The notes below the pieces were generated by a model. The model was not told the DNA's origin. It saw nothing but the letters and a program-made list of their open reading frames with translations, and searched no databases. Made by a program: the position numbers and the translations under genes. A DNA stretch of 64,000 nucleotides from Sternotherus odoratus (lineage: Eukaryota; Chordata; Testudines; Kinosternidae), in contig JAVMKO010000001.1 of assembly GCA_032164245.1 (NCBI GenBank), forward strand, positions 83,573,892 to 83,637,891, given 5' to 3'. Below are positions 1 through 10,345 of the stretch, piece after piece (the first letter of the stretch is position 1; every line of letters begins with the position of its first letter).

Positions 1-435
1 TGTAAATATAATGTAACTAGAATATGCTTTATGCATAAGGTCTCTTGTAAGGTATCATTACAAAACTTATAATCTACTGAGTGTGGTCGTCCTATTTGTA
101 TGAATGTATCATTTTTGTATCTGAAGCTAGAAATATGAAATGTTACTCTGAACTCCTATTGTAACTATGCAAAGTATGGACCATTAATGGTGGCTTGGAA
201 TCTTGATGACTTCCATCAAGTAGGACAATTCATGGTAAATGGCTCTGTTTACTTGCAAGTCTCCACAGCATACCTGTGGGCCAGTTCTGAAGGAATGGAT
301 GGGGGGGGAGTGGCTCACAGGACATGTGACCATGTCACCTGGTAATGGAATCCATTTTTAACCTGTTGCCTTTCCATTTAGAGGGAGGGGTGGGAACCCA
401 GAGAGGGGCAAAGGATTCCTGCCTTGTGCCAAAGC

Positions 436-443
436 TATAAAAG
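436..443 (+). promoter_or_regulatory. TATA box of the LTR
   Basis: TATAAAAG is in the context aaagcTATAAAAGgggatgg, about 275 bases upstream of the LTR polyadenylation signal, consistent with a U3/R boundary. Confidence 0.6.
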
Positions 444-713
444 GGGATGGAACAGAACAAAGGGGGTTGTAGTCATGAGAAATCCCCTAGCTACCCACAT
501 GAGCTGGAAAAAGAACTGTACCAGGGGACTGGATTGGGCTCAGACTAGAAAGGAGTCTAGTCTATGGAACATCACTGAGAGTGGGATTTTATCTGTAATC
601 AGTTTCTTAATGTATTGGGCTTAGCCTTGTGTGTTTTATTTGATTTTGCTTGGTAACTTACTTTGTTCTGTCCAATATTACTTGGAACCAATTAAATCCT
701 ACTTTTTATACTC

Positions 714-719
714 AATAAA
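714..719 (+). terminator. Polyadenylation signal of the LTR
   Basis: AATAAA in actcAATAAAatcac lies about 275 bases after the TATA box. That is the usual arrangement for a long R region. Confidence 0.55.
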
Positions 720-1122
720 ATCACTTTTGCTTATTAATTGATTCAGAGTAAGTAATTAATATCTCGGGGAGCAAACAGCTGTGCATATCTCTCTATCAGT
801 GTTATAGAGGGGGGAGAATTTATGAGTTTACCCTGTATAAGCTTTATACAGAGTAAAATGGATTTATTTGGGGTTTGAATCCCAGTGGGAGCTGGGTATC
901 TGGCTGCTAGAGACAGGATCACTTTCTAAGCTGTTTTCAGTTAAGTCTGCAGCTTTGGGGCGCGTGGATCAAACCCTGGGTCTGTGTCAGAGCAGACTGG
1001 TGTGTCTGGCTCAACAAGGCAGGGTTCTGAAGGCCCAAACTGGCAGAGAAAACGGGCTCAGAGGTAGTCTCAGCACATCAGGTGACGATCCCAAGGGGGT
1101 CTCTGTGACCGAACCTGTCACA

Positions 1123-2010
1123 GAGTACTCTAATTTGTGAATGAAAATAGGGCAGAAAGAAACCTAAACAATGTCAGAGAGGGGAAAAATCCAGCTTCCC
1201 TTTGTCTCACCACTGCACCCAGCAAAAAAATTAAAAAATTAAACATGCTCTGGAAGGCTCATTGTCCTCAGGGAGAGGGGAAATACCTGGAGGCTTCCTT
1301 AAAGGCAAACACACTTGGAGAACACGTGCTCTACAAAGTGAACTCCATACGTAAAGAAATTAAACATTTCTATGCACTCAATGTGCCCTTTAAAAGTCTT
1401 TCCCATATTTGGACAGGTGGTGCTAGGGATTTATTGGCAAAAACTATCCGTCGCATATGTATAGCCCCCACTGAATCCATTTCTTTGCTGTGCATCTGCT
1501 TGCCTGGTTTTGTTTTTACAATTCTCTCACGCTTGAAACCCCAGTGAAATGAAGAGAACTTAAAATGCTTGCATGCCTGTCTTCCCAAATGCTCAGCACA
1601 CCAGAGTGACCCCCAACGGCATCCTCTTGGAGCCTCGAGAAAGGAAATTAAAGTCACATTAAATGTAGGATTAATGACAAAAGTTAGGCAGGTTTGAGTT
1701 AATACACAAAGCTGTGCTCTGTTTTTAACCCTTTCAACCTACTTGAATGGGACATTCTAACCACAGCATATGTTACAACCATAGCATATTGGTCTGTGGT
1801 TAGTTTGATTCCAGGATGTGGGACTTAAATTATGTAGCCATTTCGGTTTTTTAAAATGTAATGAAGGAATAACTGATAGCACAGATCAGATTTTTATCTA
1901 CTCTGAACGCTTTAGTGCCTTAAGCCAGGGGTAGTCAATAGGTGGGCACTGACTAAATCTTGACCACCAGATGCTTTTGAATGGCCCGAAAACATTTTTA
2001 TTTACTTACT
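1123..2010. other. Intronic sequence without a recognised gene
   Basis: This is SYN3 intronic sequence with no recognisable exon. Bases 1926-1999 (caggggtagtcaataggtgg onward, with tgaccaccag and gcccgaaaa) look like a decayed hAT-type terminus. Confidence 0.5.
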
Positions 2011-2097
2011 AGCGAAAATACCTGGCGTTGCTCGGGTCAGCCGGAGGTGGGGAGGGGGCAGACAGCTGAGCGAGTGCGGGGTCCGTTGGATGGGGGC

Positions 2098-2630
2098 AGA
2101 GAGCAAACCTGACACCCCCACCTCACCCCCCGACCAAACCCGACACCCCCACCTCACTTACCCCTCGACCAACCCCGAACCCCCTCCTCACCCCCCCAAC
2201 CAAACCCAACACCCCCACCTTACCCCCCCCCACCAACCCCAACACCCCCTGACCAACCCCAACCCCCACACCTCACCCCTCACCCACCCAGACACCTTCC
2301 CACCCTCCCAGACCAAACCCAACACCCCCGGCTCACTTACCCCCCGACCAAACCCGACACCCCCACCTCACCCCCCGACCAAACCCGACACCCTCTACCT
2401 CACTTACCCTCCAACCAAACCCAACTCGGGTCCGTTGGAGGTGGGAAGGGGGCAGAGAGCTGAGCGATTCCGGGGTCCGTCGGAGGTGGGAGGGGGCAGA
2501 GAGCTGAGGGATTCCAGGGTTCCGTTGGAGGGGGGAGGGGGCAGAGAGCTGAGGGATTCCGGGGTTCCGTTGGAGGGGGGAGGGGCAGAGAGCTGAGCGA
2601 GTGCAGTGTCTGTTGGAGGGGGTATTATGA
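2098..2630. repeat. GC-rich minisatellite inside retroelement copy 1
   Basis: There are two arrays. The C-rich left array repeats a unit with cgaccaaacccgacaccc and cacctcacc up to about 2425. The G-rich right array repeats a roughly 44-bp unit with ggcagagagctgag and ccgttggagg, with copies near 2452, 2497, 2541 and 2586. A proline-rich reading frame crosses it but has no coding signature. Confidence 0.8.
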
Positions 2631-2854
2631 CATCAGAACTATGTCACAGAGAACAGCAGCTGCCCAGCTGATGTGATTGGCCTTTAAATAATTTCACCCC
2701 TGGGGGGCGTCAGAGGTGAGATTTGAAAAATTTTCGACTCTTACGGTCATTAGGACCCCAAGACCTTTAACTGTACCAAATTTCAAGTCTCTAGCTCAAA
2801 CGGTGTGGAAGGAGCATACACGCACACACGCATACACCATTTGACTTTTATATA

Positions 2855-3443
2855 CAGTAAAACCCCGATTTAACAGACCCTGATTTAACGGACTTCGGAT
2901 GCAACGGACAAAATTTCCAATGCATCCCAAATCCATTTTTCGCGGACTGGCTGCCGACTCCTGGCTGCCACCCGGGTCCCGGCAGCGAGCGGGCTGGCTG
3001 CTGGCTCCCGCCCGGGTCCCGCCTGTGGGTGGGCTGCCGGCTCCCGGCTCCCACCTGTGGGCGGGCTGGCAGCCGGCTCCCGCCCGGCTCCTGCCTGCAG
3101 GCGGGCTGCCGGCTCCCCACTCCCACCTGTGGGCGGGCTGGCTGCTCCCGGCTCCCGCCTGCGGGCTCGCTGCCGACTCCCGGCTGCCGCCCGGGTCCCA
3201 GCAGCGGGCAGGCGGGCTGGCTGCCGGTTCTCGGCTCCCGCCTGAGTCCCAGCAGCCGGGACCCGGGTGGGCTGACTCGCGGCTCACGGCTGCCGTGATA
3301 CAGTAAAACCTCGATATAACGGACTAATTCGGGCGGGCTGTTGCTCCGACAGCTCTTTTTTATTATTATTATTAAATAATGGACTTTCGGCTTTAACAGA
3401 CACCCCCTCGCCCGAATTAGTCTGTTATATCGAGGTTTTACTG
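2855..3443 (+). mobile_element. Pogo/Tigger-like miniature element A (CAGTAAAACC termini, TA target)
   Basis: The element starts CAGTAAAACCCCGATTTAAC and ends GAGGTTTTACTG, with TA on both sides (2853-2854 and 3444-3445). The body is variable GC-rich repeats of ggctgccggctcccgcccgg. It has the same end organisation as the copies at 5978, 31727 and 40877. It carries an extra internal terminus at 3301. Confidence 0.85.
3301..3443. repeat. Inverted-repeat sub-element inside element A
   Basis: An internal CAGTAAAACCTCGATATAAC preceded by TA lies at 3301-3335. It is the reverse complement of the right end at 3409-3443, with about one mismatch over 35 bases. The 143-bp segment therefore looks like a complete smaller element nested in the larger one. 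Confidence 0.8.
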
Positions 3444-3727
3444 TATATAGATTATCATGATTTTTTTTTTTATTGTTTTCTCTGGTGTCTGGACCTTGAC
3501 TATACCTTGACCAAGAAAGGTGGACCTTGCCTTGAGCCATCATCTGTCTTAATTACCAGTTACCTCTGGCCTGTTACTCCTCTTTGTCCTATATCTGCAT
3601 GTCCCAGCTCCAACTCTAAATGAAATGGAAAAAATAGAGCTCCTTATTGTATCCCTGAATCTCACCTTCTCCCTTCCTAGATACTGTTGATACTTCTACT
3701 ATCATGACAGTTACCCAGACTTGCAAC

Positions 3728-3851
3728 TAGGGTGACCAGATGTCCCGATTTTATAGGGACAGTCCTGATTTTGGGGTCTTTTTCTTATAAAGGCCCCTAT
3801 TATCTCCCACCCTCTGTCCCAATTTTTCACATTTGCTGTCTAGTCACCCTA
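3728..3851. mobile_element. hAT-type miniature element, TAGGGTGACCAGA termini
   Basis: The 124-bp element runs from TAGGGTGACCAGATG to TAGTCACCCTA. Flanking 8-bp target copies are cttgcaac (3720-3727) and cttgtaac (3852-3859), 7 of 8 matching. The same family is at 39393-39516 and 61520-62014. Confidence 0.85.
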
Positions 3852-4466
3852 CTTGTAACTATGGTGTCCTCCAATTTTTGTCATGTCTTTTCCCTCTCAC
3901 ATCCTAGCAGTTGCTAACATCTTCCCTGTTCTTCCTTAATAACTTCTTAAAAATGTGTTCCCTCTTCTCCATCTCTTCTGCTAAAACTCTGGTCTATGTC
4001 CCAGTAATCTTTTGCCTCAACTGCTTTAGTTTACTTCTCTGTTGCCTCCTAAATCACACATCACTCCCATGCAGACTATCCAAAACCCAGCAGCCAAAGT
4101 CACCTTCCTTGCCCACTGCTCCAACCACATCACTCCACCTCCTTAACTCATGGCATATCACATTCAAATTCCATGCCTTCACTTTCAGAATTCTGCAGTT
4201 TTGTTCCTGCTTTATCTCATCATCTCTCATCTTTCCCTACGGCTCCAGCTCACACTTTATGCACTGTAGTCTTGATCCATTTGTTCTTCTCCCCTATGCA
4301 ATTCAGAATCTTTTCTCATGATGTCTCCTATACCTAGAATATCCTTCCCTATCCAGTGAGCCATGCAGACTCTCATTCTTCCTTAAGACTTATTTCATTT
4401 GGGTTTCCAGACCCACATTCTACCACTCCTCCTGCCTAATAGTCTTTGTTCCATTTTATTAAAAAT

Positions 4467-4640
4467 ATAAGAACAGCCATAATGGGTCAGACCAAGGGTC
4501 CATCTAGCCAGTATCCTGTCTTCTGACAGTAGCCAGTGCCAGGTGCCTCAGAGAGAACGAACAGAACAGGGCAATGTCAAGTGGTCCGTCCCCAGTCATC
4601 CAGTCCCAGGGAGACACAGAGCATGGGTTGCATATATTAT
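4467..4640. repeat. CR1-like LINE fragment
   Basis: The signature aagaacagccataatgggtc, followed by gaccaagggtccatctagcc and agtatcctgtcttc, is a common reptilian CR1-type repeat in my recollection. No reading frame is left. Confidence 0.6.
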
Positions 4641-4664
4641 AATTACAATATACTAATGCTCGCT

Positions 4665-4667
4665 CAT

Positions 4668-4707
<40 letters not shown>

Positions 4708-4728
4708 ACACACACACACACGCACACA
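4665..4728. repeat. (CT)n-(CA)n compound microsatellite
   Basis: A run of CT dinucleotides is followed by a CA/CG run just after the CR1-like fragment. Confidence 0.95.
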
Positions 4729-5977
4729 TTTTTAAAGGAACCCATAACAATATGGGTTTGTCTGTAACAAAGCAGATATTTAGCTGTTGGCCCCCTCCTC
4801 CTTCCCATATACTCTCCCTTTTGCTTGTCATCTCTTGCTCTGCTACATCTAGAATGCCAGCTTCAGAGGGGGCAGGGACCACTCTCTTTATTCATCTGTA
4901 AATCACCAGGCACATCTGTGGAGGTGTAGAAATAATAAAGAGGAGCATGGTATTGTCCACTGAGTCAACAATTCTGCATAGAGATGCTGTCAGCTCATGA
5001 GCTAATAAATTAAAGTAAGGCACACACCCACCACCCATTCCACATTCCACTGGACACTCCCGACTTTCACATGTCTCCCCCACATTTGGCAAAGTCAGCT
5101 TGCAGGCTGCAGTACATCCTGAACTTACTTCAGACAGAAAAACGATTGCACTGTATGTCATAGCACTGCATCACAAAATGATTTCTTTCATGTCTGGATT
5201 GAATCAGCTCATTGTATTCTGTGGGAAACCCAAAGCTCTTATCTACTCCCTTGCTCCTCCTGTTGGTTCCCCTCTGAATTTGCACAGGAAAAGTGCTACA
5301 CACTACACATTGCACAAATATCAGCATCTTTTGACTTTTAAGCATATGATTAACGTTTGTTATTTTCCCACACAGAGAAGACATCCCCATCACCCAGGCA
5401 AAGACAATCAAACAGACAGAGATCTTGTCCTTTGAAATAAAGCATTAGAACTCACTCTTCTTTCAAGGAGTGAACAGAAATTGTACAGCTCCAAGCACAA
5501 TGGGGCCTCAATCCTGACTGATTCCAGACACAACTGTAATACACATAATTATAAAATAACAATGGCAAATAGCAATAGAACTGGTAATGACACATGGGAT
5601 GGATTTGAACTGGCATCTCAGAGGTGAGAGGCATGGAAAGTTAATGGAACATGTGCTCCTAAGTCACTTAGTTGCTTTTGAAAATCCCACCTATGGAACC
5701 TTTCACTTCCAAGTTGCCCGTTCAAATCCATCCTCTGGCAGTAGTTACTGAAATGCACCCCCCACCAATGACTGGTGACCTATGTAGCCTGAGAAGTGAA
5801 TGGATAACACCAGACCAGTTCCTGCTAAGCAGAGATGAGATTCTGTGCTGCACCTTGAAGAAGCATTTTTGTTTACTTCAAAAAGCTATAACATTTCTGT
5901 TTACCATCCCTGTTCCCCAGAGCCTTTTTACAATCATCCGTCAAGTTGCTACATGTTCACTGTGCAATATAATAGTG
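4729..5977. other. Intronic sequence without a recognised gene
   Basis: This is SYN3 intronic sequence. Bases 5569-5725 include gcttttgaaaatcccacc, a motif of old amniote repeats. No exon was seen. Confidence 0.5.
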
Positions 5978-6317
5978 CAGTAAACCCTCGATTTAACGGA
6001 CCTCGATTTAACAGACTTCGGATGCAACGGACAAAATTTCTGAGCAAGTCTGATGCATTCCTGATCCATTTCTGGCGGGCTGGCTGCCGGCTACCGCCCG
6101 GCTCCCAGCAGCCGGTGCCCGGGCGGGCTGGCTGACGGCTCCCGGCAGCCGGTGCCCTGGTCCCAGCAGCGGGCGGGCTGCTGAGCTGCCGCCCTGACCC
6201 TGTGGCGGGCAGGCTGCTGCTCCGACAGCTCATTTTTTTTTATTATTAAATAACGGACTTTTTGATTTAACGGACACCCCCTCGCCCGAATTAGTCCGTT
6301 AAATGGAGGTTTTACTG
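5978..6317 (+). mobile_element. Pogo/Tigger-like miniature element B
   Basis: The 340-bp element starts CAGTAAACCCTCGATTTAAC and ends GGAGGTTTTACTG, in the same orientation as element A. The flanking dinucleotide is TG on both sides instead of the usual TA. It has a GC-rich interior and a conserved poly-T/TTATTATTAAATAAC segment near the right end. Confidence 0.85.
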
Positions 6318-6549
6318 TGATTGGAATGCAGTTGTGTACATTGTATAATGGTTTGTAAGCAGTCCTAATGCCCTTTGTTTGCTTCCTCCACCAAGCTGCC
6401 CCTACCCATGGGGGTACTCTTCCCACTCCCAGACTATCATCCTTTCCTCATTCAAATCCCTCCCATGGACCAGCTTCGTCCTTCAAGCCCACTGTGGAAG
6501 AAAACAAGGCAAATGTTATAGTAAGGGGGAACTCAGGCTTCATCTAAAG

Positions 6550-6962
6550 CAAGGGTCTCAAATATGTGGCCCACAGGATTATGTCCTGCGACCTGCCAAG
6601 CTCTCCGTGCCCCTGCTCCTCCTCTCCCCAGCATGCCACATCCACGCTCCTCTGCTTACCTCCAGGCACTGCCCGCTGCCAGACAGCTGTTTGGCAGTGC
6701 TTAGCGCTTTCCAGAAGGAAGGGGGAGGAGCGGGGAGCCGCGTGCTCAGGGGAGGAGATGGAGAAGAGGCGAGGCAGGGTGGTGATTGGGGGAAAGGGTT
6801 GGAATGGGGGTGGGAAAGGGATGGAAAGGGGTGGGATCTCAGGGAAGGGGCGGACGGGGGTGTGGTCTGAAGCAGTGGGGCAGGGGTGTCAGTGATGTGG
6901 CCCTCGGGCCAATGTACTAGTCCTCATTTGGCCCTCTTGGTGATTTGAGTTTGAGATCCCTG
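6550..6962. mobile_element. hAT-type miniature element, CARGGRTCTCAAA termini
   Basis: The element starts CAAGGGTCTCAAATATGTGG and ends tttgagtttgagatccctg. The 8-bp target copies are atctaaag (6542-6549) and atctaagg (6963-6970). The GC-rich interior is related to the fragment at 26766. Interior reading frames are non-coding. Confidence 0.82.
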
Positions 6963-6968
6963 ATCTAA

Positions 6969-7247
6969 GGGCTTGTCGCATGGGATCTTCCTGCATGACA
7001 AGCCAGGGTGTTACTATACAATGAACTAGCTTGCTGTGCAGTAATGTCCCTTGCGGACACTGCTACATTGCATCAAAATTCCTAGGGTGCACTTTGACTT
7101 ACTACACTTTTCAAGTAGTAAAGTGCACACCAGGACCTTTGGTGTGCTGTAGTAGTGCCCACACAGGGTGTTACGGCATGGCAAGCTAGTGCATTGTAGA
7201 TTCACCTCCCGACCTGCCACACAGTAACATCCCATGTCGACAAGCCC
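6969..7247. mobile_element. Harbinger-like miniature element with TAA target
   Basis: Termini gggcttgtcgcatgggat and atcccatgtcgacaagccc are inverted repeats flanked by TAA (6966-6968 and 7248-7250). The 3-bp target suggests the Harbinger superfamily. Its left end touches the right end of the preceding hAT element. Confidence 0.75.
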
Positions 7248-7250
7248 TAA

Positions 7251-10200
7251 GATAATTCCCTCCCTTGGCTCTCCTGTTTTACATTGTCCTTCTGTTTTAT
7301 TCAAGGCAAGGCCTCCAAAGGAAGACCTCTAATAACTGTCTCTGTCTTAGGGATGAAAACACTGTTAGAGTCTAATTAATAATCAATGCCAAGAATATTT
7401 CTGTATTTAGTGGATACATCCAAAATCCCAGTGATAGTTCATGGGAGTGGGGTGGGGAGAATGTCATAGGTTACAACCATGTATTTTCAAAGGGGGCTTT
7501 ATCCAGCCTCTGAAGAGACACTCCAAGGGTGGATCTAGAAGTGGAAGGGCCCATCCAAATGTTTAGTTTTGAGAGGTGGGGTGCATCAAGAGGGACTGCC
7601 CCTTTAAGAACTGTAAAATGTAAAAGGAAAAGAAGAGGAGCAACAGGCCAAGTTGGGAGCATCCCACTAAGTGGCACATGAGACGTCCAACTAGGGTAAG
7701 GGTGAATAAGACACCCCTCCTCCCCACAAGGTGTTTCAGGTGTGGAGCAAGAAAACATGTGGTAAAAGGGGAAGAGAAAGATGGGGTCTGTGAGACATGG
7801 AAAACCAGGCAGTCCCAGTGAAACAGAACCCAGACCTGTGGATTACCACAGGGAGTACTGTATGGGCTGTTAGCAGAACCAGTTCAGCTTCAGGGGCCAA
7901 AACTGGAAAAGGAGCAAACACAGGCCATTTCCCAGGGTCGGAAAGTGAAAGAAAGGTCAGAAGGGATGACCAGTAAACTGCAGAGATGGTCGGGGGGACA
8001 GAAGTACCTAGGGGGCCACATCTGCCCCTACTTCTGTCATACAGGACAGTGCAGGAGGTCAGTAAGCGATTTCCCCCACCCAGCAATGTGTTCTGGAGGG
8101 GATTTTTAATCTTCTTCTTCTGAAGCATCAGGGAGATGGGATGTTGGACAGGGCTGGTCAGGGCTCTGCTGTGGCACCAAGTGTCCTGTCTCTCAGGTGC
8201 TTGGCTGACTAGTTCTTGCTCATGTGTTTAGGGTCTAAGTGTGGTAAGAAAGGAACTTCCCTCCAGGTCAGACTGGCAGTGAATAACTTTTGGGAGGAGG
8301 GGTGTTCCCTTCCTCTGCAGTGTGTGGGTGAGACCCTAATAGCATCCCAATGCAACAGGGCAAGGGGCTCACTGATATCGGATAGTGATAGTGACCATCA
8401 AAACAACAGGTGGAAAAAATTGCAGGAAACAGATGTTAGCAAACACCTGTGGGGAAAGAAACCAGCACAGAATTTCCTTTACTAGCCTCCATGTCAACTT
8501 CCACACAACTTGAATGAACTTTACTATGGTCGGGGGATGGAGGGGACCTTCATAACATTCCATTTCAAAGGTTCACTGGACTGTATAGAAAGGGGCAGAG
8601 AACTCCAAGTTATCTTTCACCTAAGAAGACAATGGAATTTAGGCCTTTGTATGTGATCCTAACTAGAGGGCGGGCAGCCCATCTTGCTGGGAGGTAGCTT
8701 GGTATGGAAATGACCTTGAACAAAGGCTGTAGCTTGTTTTATTATGTTTTAGCCTCTAGAGAGTGTTATTTGCTTGTAACCATTTCTAACTCTGTCCTTT
8801 ATGCTGGAACTCACTTAAAATCCTATCTCCATTGTTATTATACTTGTCTTACTTTTAATCTAAACCAACCCCATGCTGTGTTGGATTTAAAGTGAATGTT
8901 AACTCCGGTTAATGTGGCAAGCTGCTGGGTAGTGTAAAGGAACAAACAAACCTTAATATAGCTCTGAATGGACCAGGACAGGGCTAAACATTGCAGAGCA
9001 CACTGCTTGGGGAAAATTTGGGACAGGGAGTTTGGGGTCATCTTGCCAGGTGTAACCAGAGTGTGGCTGGGGTGTAACGAGCAGGCTGCTGGAATCAGAA
9101 TTGCTGAGTCAGAGCTGTGTAACGCACAGACATTCAGTGCAGGCTTGGGTGCTGTCTGGGAGCATCCGGACAAAGGGTGCTACAGCAGTGTAGCCCCGTA
9201 GCGGTGTGCCTGCGTGGATCAGCTTGCAGGCTCAACATTCAGACGAGAGACAGAAGGGACACAAACAATGTGAGCTTTTGTGTTATATTATTTAATCCTT
9301 GCCCTCACCCATTCTTTTATCCTCCCCCCCCCCCAGCTTTTTATGTGATCTTGTGAATTTGGAGGAGAGAGAGTGAGACAAGACAGCATGGGCAGCATGT
9401 AAACCACCATCTTGGGAAGGTTAGCCCCCAGCCCCGCCCCGCCCCTCCTGCCCGAGGCCCCACCCCTTCCACTCCCTCTGCCCCCTGCTGGAGCCCAGAG
9501 CCCCTCCACCATGGGCCACCGGCCCCCTGTCCCAGGCTGCCCCAGCCCTGGAGTGCCAGATGGGCAGGCAGCATGGCCCCAGTGCCCCCAGCCCCAGAGC
9601 GCTGAGCCATAGCATGGGGAAAAACAAGAGCCGCAGAGAGGGAAGCAGGATGGGACCTGGGGACAGAGCCTGGGCAGGGCCACACCTGGCTGTTTGGGGA
9701 GGTCAGCCTCTCAGCCTATGATACCTGCCCGTGAAAGACACAGCAAGAGAGTTGTACTACCTGCAGCGGATTGTGTTTGGGAGTTTGACCCAAAAGTTGG
9801 CATCCATTTCCTCCCCTCCCCCATCCCCCCCCCCCATCACCACCACTGCCAGGGGAAAGGGGAAGCCGGCAAGGAATGAGAACTGTTGGGAGTTAGGAAG
9901 GGGTTTGTGAAAATCGCTCAGAGTCCCATGTCCCCTTTGAAACATTGTGCTCCCCCAGAGAAAACTGCGGTTAGGGAGAGAATGGGGACAGTGACTGGAA
10001 AAGCAAGGGAGCAAAATAAAGGAGAGGGAGCGAGAGACTGAGAAAGGCCCAAACCGGAAGAAGTTCTGGTGGAGTGTTGGGAGTTGCTGCTTTTGAGTGA
10101 GGGTTGACTCTGAGAAACTCCACTTAGCCTCCATATCACAATCATCTGGAGACCTGTGAAAAAATATTGTTTGACCATCCTCCTTTGATGGTGAAATAGT

Positions 10201-10282
10201 GATTCAGCTTCCCAGCAAGGATATAGCTGGGCAATAAGAACTGCCACAGAGATACTAATGGGTTCTTTCTTCTGTCTTTCAG
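7251..10282. other. SYN3 intron sequence upstream of exon 6
   Basis: There is no recognisable exon in either strand. 9412-9690 is a GC-rich stretch (agccccgccccgcccctcct) that looks like the interior of a decayed DNA element rather than a CpG-island promoter. 9040-9290 may be a further old LTR fragment. Short C-runs occur at about 9322 and 9828. Confidence 0.5.
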
Positions 10283-10345
10283 CTCACAACCCCAAATTTC
10301 CCTGTCGTGGTCAAGCTGGGGCATGCTCATGCTGGAATGGGGAAG
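10283..10345 (+). CDS. SYN3: SYN3 coding exon 6: ATP-grasp strand and glycine-rich loop
   Basis: The exon is 63 bp, phase 0 at both ends, and encodes 21 residues from L-T-T-P-N-F to G-M-G-K. It carries FPVVVK and the glycine-rich GHAHAGMGK loop of domain C, the part of the ATP-grasp fold that contacts nucleotide. The acceptor has a good pyrimidine tract (tctgtctttcag) and the donor is GTAAGG. The residues just before it should come from an exon left of the window; I searched 1-10282 for that exon and did not find it. Confidence 0.96.

Larger units (their letters stand above)
1..1122 (+). mobile_element. ERV-type long terminal repeat (probably solo)
   Basis: The sequence has the layout of a retroviral LTR: TATAAAAG at 436-443, AATAAA at 714-719, a long GC-richer U5, and a terminal ...gaacctgtcaca at 1122. 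No tRNA primer-binding site follows the end, and no gag or pol similarity is visible downstream, so it looks like a solo LTR. The left end may be cut by the window edge, so the target duplication cannot be checked. I recall similar LTRs from turtle genomes. Confidence 0.72.
2011..3455 (+). mobile_element. Retroelement with CCGGCGTTGCTCGGG start, copy 1, interrupted
   Basis: The element begins actagcgaaaatacctggcg. It has a tandem-repeat body and ends with gtaccaaatttcaagtctct, then an AT tail (ttgacttttatata). The same start, body and tail recur at 57780-58260, which defines the family. A pogo-type element sits in the AT tail at 2855-3443. No open reading frame belongs to it. The type is probably a short non-LTR or Penelope-like derivative, but I cannot assign the class. 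Confidence 0.65.

Noticed and set aside
2090..2596. A 168-residue proline-rich reading frame
   Set aside because: It is a translation of the C-rich and G-rich minisatellite arrays of a retroelement. The periodicity is in the DNA, with no start context, splice sites or homologue.
2796..3543. Overlapping reading frames on both strands rich in Gly, Ser, Pro and Ala
   Set aside because: They run through the GC-rich core of a miniature transposon. Similar frames recur at every family member (5949, 31767, 40917).
9341..9690. A GC-rich segment as a possible CpG-island promoter or gene
   Set aside because: It has the composition of the hAT-type element interiors elsewhere, no exon-like protein, and lies in the middle of a SYN3 intron region.
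1..10282. TIMP3, which is nested in a SYN3 intron in mammals
   Set aside because: No metalloproteinase-inhibitor exon is visible on either strand. It would lie in an earlier intron, left of the window.
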